From DATJFH01 sp035495815 (GTDB lineage: Bacteria; Acidobacteriota; Terriglobia; Bryobacterales; Bryobacteraceae), in contig DATJFH010000303.1 of NCBI GenBank assembly GCA_035495815.1, positions 1 to 28,988 on the forward strand: a DNA stretch of 28,988 nucleotides. The letters are read 5' to 3'. Below, piece after piece: positions 24,347 through 28,988 of the stretch. The notes below the pieces were generated by a model. It saw only the letters and a list, made by a program, of their open reading frames with translations, was not told the origin of the DNA and searched no databases. The position numbers were made by a program, and so were the translations under genes. Positions within the stretch are counted from its first letter, which is position 1. The number at the start of each line of letters is the position of its first letter.

Positions 24347-24394
24347 TTCCGCCCCGGGGGCCCCATTGGCGACGGCGCGGCCCGGGGGGCGGAA
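24347..24394. terminator. GC-rich hairpin between convergent receptor and sulfatase genes
   Basis: TTCCGCCCC (24347-24355) pairs perfectly with GGGGCGGAA (24386-24394), with further GGCC/GGCC pairing inside. It lies about 40 bases after the receptor stop and 27 bases before the sulfatase stop on the other strand, so it can serve both transcripts. No T-tract is present. Confidence 0.5.
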
Positions 24395-24420
24395 AGCGGT
24401 TTCGAGGCGCGCCGCGTCCC

Positions 24421-25860
24421 TTATCTGCCGGGTGGCAGCGCGGCGCGCCAACCATCGCGCAGGACCCGGCTGAGCTGTTCTTTCAGGGTGGCGTCCTTAG
24501 GGGCGGGCGCGGGGCCGAAGGCAAGGTTGCGGAACTCGTGAATATCCACCTCGTGGTCATACAGCTCGGAGGTTTTCGAATCGCCCCACTCGGTATAGCG
24601 GTAGCGGTCCGTTCGGACGCTGCGTCCCATCACGTTCCGGCCGTGCACCACCTGAGTGAACACCGCCTTTTTCCATGGCCTTTGCGGGTCCTCGAGCAGC
24701 GGAGCGAAGCTGATTCCTTCGGCGCCCTGCGGCGCGGGCAGGCCGCACAGTTCGGTGAGGGTGGGGTAAATATCGACGTACTCGACAAGCCGCGGGCAGG
24801 CTACGCCGGCCTTCATTCCGGGCGCGCAGAAAATCATCGGAGCGCGGGCCGCTTCCTCGAACACGGTCATCTTCCGCCATAGGCCGAGGTGTTCGTCGAG
24901 GTGCCAGCCGTGGTCCCCGAAGAGCATGACGATCGTGTTGTCCCACATCTTCAGCCGGTCCATCGTATCGAGAAGATAGCCGACCTGCGCATCCATAAAG
25001 CTGGTGGCGGCGTGATACGCGGCGATCGCGCTTTTCTTCTCGAGATCGGTCATCTGGTCGTCGCCGACGGTGCGGGTGAGGGCGATGGGCGGGATGTCGC
25101 CGCGATCGTCGGCCGGAGTTTCGGGCAGGCGGATCTTCTCCGGAGGATACATGTCGAAATACTTCCTCGGCGCGATCCAGGGCAGGTGCGGCTTGTGGAA
25201 TCCGGCGCCCAGGAAAAACGGTCCGGCTTTATGCTGCTCCATCAACCGGGCGATGCGGCGGGCGGTGTGGCCGTCGGGCTCGTCTTCGTCCTTGTTGTCG
25301 GTTTTGACCCATTGCAGCTTGAGTCCGCCCTCTCTGGCCTGAGTGACCGCGGCCTTCTTGCGGCGCTGTGCAATTTTAGCTTCTTTGGCTTCCCGGCCGG
25401 ACTTGCCGCGGCTGTCGTCATCATCGACGCCGGAGTTCTCCGAGATGTCCCAGGTGACGGCGTCCTCGTAGCGCCCGTGCGCGATTTTGCCGACGCGTGC
25501 TGTGAAGTATCCGTGGTTGCGAAAGTGTTCCGGCAGAAATACGACATCCTTGAGGAAGGTCCGGGGCGGCGTGGTGTTGTTGAAAATCTGAGTCGAGTCG
25601 GGACGGCGGCCGCTGAGAAGCGAAGTGCGTGACGGGTTGCAGAGCGGATACTGGCAATAGGACCGGTCGAAGCGCACGCCGTGTCTGGCAAGGCGGTCGA
25701 TATTGGGCGTGCGGACGACGGGATCGCCATAGCAGCCGATGCGGTTGTTGAGATCGTCCACGGCGATGAAAAGGACGTTGAGCTTGCGCGCGGCCGCGGC
25801 GGAAGCGAGGCCGGCGAAGGGCAGCGACAGGAGCTGGCGTCGGGAGAGCGGAACAGACAT
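24421..25860 (-). CDS. Tat-exported sulfatase (iduronate-2-sulfatase/arylsulfatase type)
   Basis: 479 residues from the ATG at 25860; an in-frame ATG five codons upstream is possible and neither has a clear ribosome site. The start used gives a Tat-type signal (SRRQLLSLPFAGLASAAAA). Metal-binding DD is at 35-36 (NVLFIAVDDLN). The sulfatase signature CNPSRTSLLSG has Cys74 to be converted to formylglycine, so a formylglycine-generating enzyme is needed from elsewhere in the genome. FGDHGWHLDEHLGLWRK supplies the second metal/active-site motif. The GCYGDPVVRTPNIDRLA segment and overall length suit the iduronate-2-sulfatase-like group. It likely removes sulfate esters from polysaccharides outside the cytoplasm, consistent with the neighbouring TonB receptors; the substrate is not known. 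Confidence 0.95.
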   Translation of the reverse strand: MSVPLSRRQLLSLPFAGLASAAAARKLNVLFIAVDDLNNRIGCYGDPVVRTPNIDRLARHGVRFDRSYCQYPLCNPSRTSLLSGRRPDSTQIFNNTTPPRTFLKDVVFLPEHFRNHGYFTARVGKIAHGRYEDAVTWDISENSGVDDDDSRGKSGREAKEAKIAQRRKKAAVTQAREGGLKLQWVKTDNKDEDEPDGHTARRIARLMEQHKAGPFFLGAGFHKPHLPWIAPRKYFDMYPPEKIRLPETPADDRGDIPPIALTRTVGDDQMTDLEKKSAIAAYHAATSFMDAQVGYLLDTMDRLKMWDNTIVMLFGDHGWHLDEHLGLWRKMTVFEEAARAPMIFCAPGMKAGVACPRLVEYVDIYPTLTELCGLPAPQGAEGISFAPLLEDPQRPWKKAVFTQVVHGRNVMGRSVRTDRYRYTEWGDSKTSELYDHEVDIHEFRNLAFGPAPAPKDATLKEQLSRVLRDGWRAALPPGR

Positions 25861-25878
25861 GGTACGAGAATACATGAG

Positions 25879-25907
25879 TTGCGGAATCGGTGGGAACCGG
25901 CTAAATT
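25879..25907 (+). promoter_or_regulatory. Sigma-70-type promoter of tRNA-Arg
   Basis: TTGCGG (25879-25884) and TAAATT (25902-25907) are separated by exactly 17 bases. Transcription would start near 25914, about 14 bases before the tRNA. The match to consensus is partial (three and four of six bases). Confidence 0.45.
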
Positions 25908-25927
25908 AGAGGAGTCCTGCCTTCGAT

Positions 25928-26004
25928 GCGCCCGTAGCTCAGTTGGATAGAGCGTCTGGCTACGAACCAGAAGGTCGCATGTTCGAGTCATGCCGGGCGC
26001 ACCA
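25928..26004 (+). tRNA. tRNA-Arg (anticodon ACG)
   Basis: The 77-base cloverleaf is complete. The acceptor GCGCCCG pairs with CGGGCGC, the D-arm contains AGCTCAGTTGGATAGAGC, and the anticodon arm is TCTGG-CTACGAA-CCAGA with anticodon ACG. The T-arm is GCATG-TTCGAGT-CATGC, the discriminator is A, and the terminal CCA is encoded. ACG reads CGU and, after A34 deamination to inosine, CGC and CGA codons for arginine. Confidence 0.97.
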
Positions 26005-26083
26005 TGATCATCAGGAACCTGCAAAAAGTATCCCGCTGAAATTGTGTACCTGAGCGCAAATGTTGGATGGGGTGTGGATCTTC

Positions 26084-26095
26084 CGGCAATTGCCG
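26084..26095. repeat. 12-base palindrome in the tRNA-RND gap
   Basis: CGGCAATTGCCG is a perfect palindrome in the 220-base gap between tRNA-Arg and the end of the efflux gene. No gene starts near it, so an operator role is not obvious. Nothing else was found in this gap. Confidence 0.3.
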
Positions 26096-26224
26096 ACAAT
26101 GCGGTTTCAGAACTTGCGGGTCAGGCGCGGGCCACTGCCTTGGGGGTAACTTCAGTACTCCTGTTCTTGGCTTGCCGTTATGGGATGGCCCGCCGGTGCG
26201 GTCGTCGGCGAGTAGCTTGTGATT

Positions 26225-28988
26225 TCATTCCACCGTTGAAGCCCGTTCAAATCCGCCGTACCGCAAAGCCAGGGTCGGGAGCACCAGAAGGTTCAGAGCC
26301 GTCGATGTGACCAGTCCACCGAGAATGACAATCGCCATCGGGCCTTCAATCTCCTTGCCCGGTTTTCCGCTGCCGAGTGCGAGAGGCAGAAGGCCGAGGG
26401 CTGTAACGACCGCCGTCATCAGGACGGGCGTCAGGCGCTCCGAGGCGCCGCGGATCGCTGCATCCAGTCCCCAGGTCATACCTTCGCAGGCGACCAGATG
26501 TTCGAAATGCGAAATCATCATGATCGAGTTCCGCATGGTGATGCCGAACAAGGTCACGAACCCGACCATCGAACCCACCGAGAACTCGGCGCCTGTAAGA
26601 AATGCAGCGACGATTCCGCCCACCAGCGCGAACGGCAGGTTCGCAAGCATCAGCAGGGTGTGCCGGACTTTTCGAAAGACGATCTGTAGCAGCAGGATGA
26701 TCCCGGCGCCTGCGAGCAACGAGTAGACGAGGATGTCCTGCTGCGCCTGCGTTCTCGCCTCCTCCGCGCCGCCGAACGCGATATAGACACCGGCGGGCAG
26801 TTGAACTTTTTCCCGAACCACGCGCCGCGCTTCTTCCACGAAGGACGCCAGATCCCGCCCGACCACGTTGCACGTCACTGCCTGACGCCGGCGCGTTCCC
26901 TCGTGCGAAATCGAGTAGCGGCCGGACGTCTCCTCGACGTCCGCAAGCTCACCAAGCGGCACGCGAAGGCCCTCGGCATTTTGCAACATGAGCCGGCTGA
27001 CGGCTTCAGGCTTCTCGCGGGTCTCCGGAGCCAGAATCGCCGCCACACTGAAGACCTGGGCCCCTTCGCTGATCTGGCCCACCACCGCCCCCTGGTACGC
27101 CATCTGGATCGAATCGAGGACCTGAACCGGCTGAAATCCGAATTGCTGCAGGCGGTCGCGCCGCAGCTGGATGAGCATCTCCGGGATACCCGCCGGCGAT
27201 TCGACCTGGACATCGGCGGCGCCGCGAATAGACGAAATGGTCTTGCTGACCTCGCGGGCCTTCTGGTCAATGAGGTCCAAATCATCTCCGAAAATCTTTA
27301 CCGCCACCTCGGCGCTGACGCCTGCCAGAACCTCCTCCATGCGCTCGGTCAGGAACGACTTTACACCGGACGAGACGCCGGGGAAGCGGCGCATGGTCTC
27401 GCGGATCTGCGCCTGGACCTCTTCGGCGTCCTCCTCAAAACCAGGCTTCAGGTCGACGTGAAACTCGCTGTAGTGCGTCCCCCAGGTGTCGTCGTGGAGC
27501 TCCGCCCGTCCAATCTGCTGGGAGACAGAGCGAATCCGCGGATTCCTGAGCAATTCAGCAGTGATGAGTTTGCCCTGCCGGACCGTTTCCTGCAACGCCG
27601 TGCCGGGCAGAGCGGCCGTGTGCAGAATGAAGTGACCTTCGCGAAGTTCCGGCAGGAACTCCCCGCCGAAAAAGGGCAGGATCGCGACGGCGGCCAAGCA
27701 CAGCGCAACCGCGCCGCCTACGGCCACGGCCGCATGGTTATCGAGCCATCGCAGCAGCGAACGATAGGCCTCTTTCAGCTTCGAAACGTGAGCGGGCTCG
27801 CCGGCATTCTCCGAGGCGCCCGGCAGCAAAAAATAGGAGAGCGCGGGCGTCACCGTCAGCGCCACCACCAGCGAAGCCAGGATCGCGAGAACGTAGGCCC
27901 ATCCGAGCGGAGCAAACAGACGGCCTTGAATCCCGCTCATCGCCAGCACCGGGAGGAAGACGACTGTAACGATGAGAGTCGCGTATACCACGGCGCTGCG
28001 GACCTCGAGCGACGCGTCGAGCACGATGCGAAACAACTTGCCAAGGGCAAGCGGGCGCTCACCTTCCCGCAGACGCCGGAAGATGTTCTCAACGTCGATG
28101 ATGGCGTCATCGACCACCTCTCCGATCGCGATTGCGAGTCCGCCCAGAGTGAGTGTGTTCAGCGTTTCGCCAAGCTTCGTCATCACGATCACAGCCACGA
28201 GCAATGACAGCGGGATCGCCGTTAGGGAAATCAGCGCGGTACGGAAGTTGAACAGGAAAAAGAACAGGACGATGGCAACCAGCACGGCTCCGATAAGAAG
28301 CGCACGAGTGACGCTCCGGACCGAAGTCGTGACGAAACTGGCCGGCCGGAAGAGATCCGGATGAAGCTGGACATGTGCCGCCGCGATGTTCGGTTTCAGC
28401 TCGTCGAGCGCTTGCTCCACTCTCCCGGTGACTTCGAGCGTATTGGCGCCGAACTGCGAGCTTACCAGAAGAAGGACGCCCGGCTTGCCCATGATGGTGG
28501 CCGCGCCGATCCGGGGCTCGGCCCCTTCGGCGACCGTGCCGATATCCTTGAATCTCACGGAAGTTCCGCCGGCGACGGTGAAGACCGTCTCGCCAAGCTC
28601 CCGCGGTGTCAATGCCTGGCCTCGCGTCTCGAGAACAATTCGTTGCAGAGGCGTCTCCAGGAATCCCGCGCCTCGAACTCCGGTTGCCTGCCTCGCCGCG
28701 GCGAGCAGCGCATCGGCCGAGATGTTGAAGGCAGCCAGCCGGTCCGGCTCGACCTGAATCTGAAGCTGCCTGACATCGCCTCCGTAAATCGACAGACGGG
28801 CCACGCCGGGCACGCTCAGCAAACGGGGCCGTATCGTCCAGTCCGCCAGCGTGCGCAACTCTGCGGCGGTGCGGACATCGGAGGTAAGACCGAAGACGAG
28901 AGTGAGGCTCGTCGCGCCGGTGAGAGGCGCCATGGCCGGCGGCCGGACACCGGCCGGCATCTGACCGGACGCCTCGGCCAGCCGCTCG
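26225..28988 (-). CDS. HME/CzcA-type RND efflux pump permease, N-terminus beyond the right edge
   Basis: About 920 residues are present and the frame stays open to the window edge (ERLAEASGQMPAGVRPPAMA), so the Met at 28960 is internal; the missing N-terminus is about 100 residues of the usual ~1030. Seen in order: periplasmic porter segment (LVFGLTSDVRT, RLSIYGGDVRQLQIQVEPDR), then membrane helices with the TM4 charged motif IGEVVDDAIIDVENIFRRLR. The large second periplasmic loop follows (GEFLPELREGHFILHTAALPG, HYSEFHVDLKPGFEEDAEEVQ), then the last helices (FVTLFGITMRNSIMMISHFEHL). This family exports heavy-metal ions from periplasm or cytoplasm through a tripartite pump with a membrane-fusion protein and outer membrane factor, whose genes would lie upstream off the window. 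The exact metal cannot be told. Confidence 0.93.
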   Translation of the reverse strand, partial: ERLAEASGQMPAGVRPPAMAPLTGATSLTLVFGLTSDVRTAAELRTLADWTIRPRLLSVPGVARLSIYGGDVRQLQIQVEPDRLAAFNISADALLAAARQATGVRGAGFLETPLQRIVLETRGQALTPRELGETVFTVAGGTSVRFKDIGTVAEGAEPRIGAATIMGKPGVLLLVSSQFGANTLEVTGRVEQALDELKPNIAAAHVQLHPDLFRPASFVTTSVRSVTRALLIGAVLVAIVLFFFLFNFRTALISLTAIPLSLLVAVIVMTKLGETLNTLTLGGLAIAIGEVVDDAIIDVENIFRRLREGERPLALGKLFRIVLDASLEVRSAVVYATLIVTVVFLPVLAMSGIQGRLFAPLGWAYVLAILASLVVALTVTPALSYFLLPGASENAGEPAHVSKLKEAYRSLLRWLDNHAAVAVGGAVALCLAAVAILPFFGGEFLPELREGHFILHTAALPGTALQETVRQGKLITAELLRNPRIRSVSQQIGRAELHDDTWGTHYSEFHVDLKPGFEEDAEEVQAQIRETMRRFPGVSSGVKSFLTERMEEVLAGVSAEVAVKIFGDDLDLIDQKAREVSKTISSIRGAADVQVESPAGIPEMLIQLRRDRLQQFGFQPVQVLDSIQMAYQGAVVGQISEGAQVFSVAAILAPETREKPEAVSRLMLQNAEGLRVPLGELADVEETSGRYSISHEGTRRRQAVTCNVVGRDLASFVEEARRVVREKVQLPAGVYIAFGGAEEARTQAQQDILVYSLLAGAGIILLLQIVFRKVRHTLLMLANLPFALVGGIVAAFLTGAEFSVGSMVGFVTLFGITMRNSIMMISHFEHLVACEGMTWGLDAAIRGASERLTPVLMTAVVTALGLLPLALGSGKPGKEIEGPMAIVILGGLVTSTALNLLVLPTLALRYGGFERASTVE

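Noticed and set aside
21860..24451. 863-codon antisense frame over the second TonB receptor, and a 497-codon one at 20240-21733
   Set aside because: Same antisense shadow effect; composition is Arg/Ala/Val-rich with no signal, motif or ribosome site, while the sense strand encodes a clear receptor.
25242..26099. Minus-strand frame containing MTRTCDLLVRSQTLYPTELRAH
   Set aside because: That peptide is the well-known false translation of the antisense strand of a tRNA-Arg gene, and the rest is an out-of-frame reading of the sulfatase.
26044..26310. 88-codon plus-strand ORF after the tRNA
   Set aside because: It overlaps the end of the efflux gene on the other strand, has no ribosome site and no recognisable pattern.

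Overview
The window is high-GC, densely coded bacterial DNA. Several features point to an acidobacterium of the Solibacter/Bryobacterales type. It has two very large Oar/CarboxypepD_reg-type TonB receptors, Tat-exported sugar-phosphate isomerase/epimerase-like and Gfo/Idh/MocA-like proteins, a Tat-exported sulfatase, a TPR-CHAT protein beside an ECF sigma/anti-sigma pair, and a membrane-tethered Ser/Thr kinase. This placement is inferred from gene content, not from a marker gene.

Layout. (1) 1-792 is poorly organised: a possible frame-broken small gene, a partial ORF running off the left edge, and a degenerate tRNA/tmRNA 3'-end-like sequence at 731-756, which together suggest an integration scar. 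(2) 793-5472 on the minus strand is a tight four-gene operon: ECF sigma factor, zinc-finger membrane anti-sigma factor, a protein of unknown function, and a TPR-CHAT putative protease. (3) 5682-7969 holds a divergent pair of Tat-signal proteins: a TIM-barrel isomerase and an oxidoreductase. (4) 7972-16467 holds two divergent operons. The minus-strand one encodes a six-TM Ser/Thr kinase, then an ATP/ADP-carrier-like (NTP/NDP exchange family) transporter with a HEAT-like C-terminal half. The plus-strand one encodes a POTRA-less Omp85-type barrel, an exported protein with kinase-like motifs, and a second ATP/ADP-carrier-like transporter. (5) 16698-24307 has two TonB-dependent receptors flanking a small exported protein. 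(6) 24421-25860 is a cysteine-type sulfatase on the minus strand, followed by tRNA-Arg(ACG). (7) 26225 to the right edge is the C-terminal ~90% of an HME/CzcA-type RND efflux pump.

How the genes may work together. The sigma operon looks like a signalling circuit in which an exported or membrane-anchored CHAT protease could control release of an ECF sigma factor from its membrane anti-sigma factor. The two divergent operons at 7972-16467 each pair a kinase or kinase-like protein with a nucleotide-carrier-like protein. One kinase-like product has a clear signal peptide and would need nucleotide outside the cytoplasm, so an envelope phosphorylation system fed by a nucleotide carrier is the most interesting hypothesis here. 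The right half looks like ordinary polymer uptake and degradation (receptors, sulfatase) plus metal efflux.

No CRISPR array, insertion sequence, rRNA or origin was seen.
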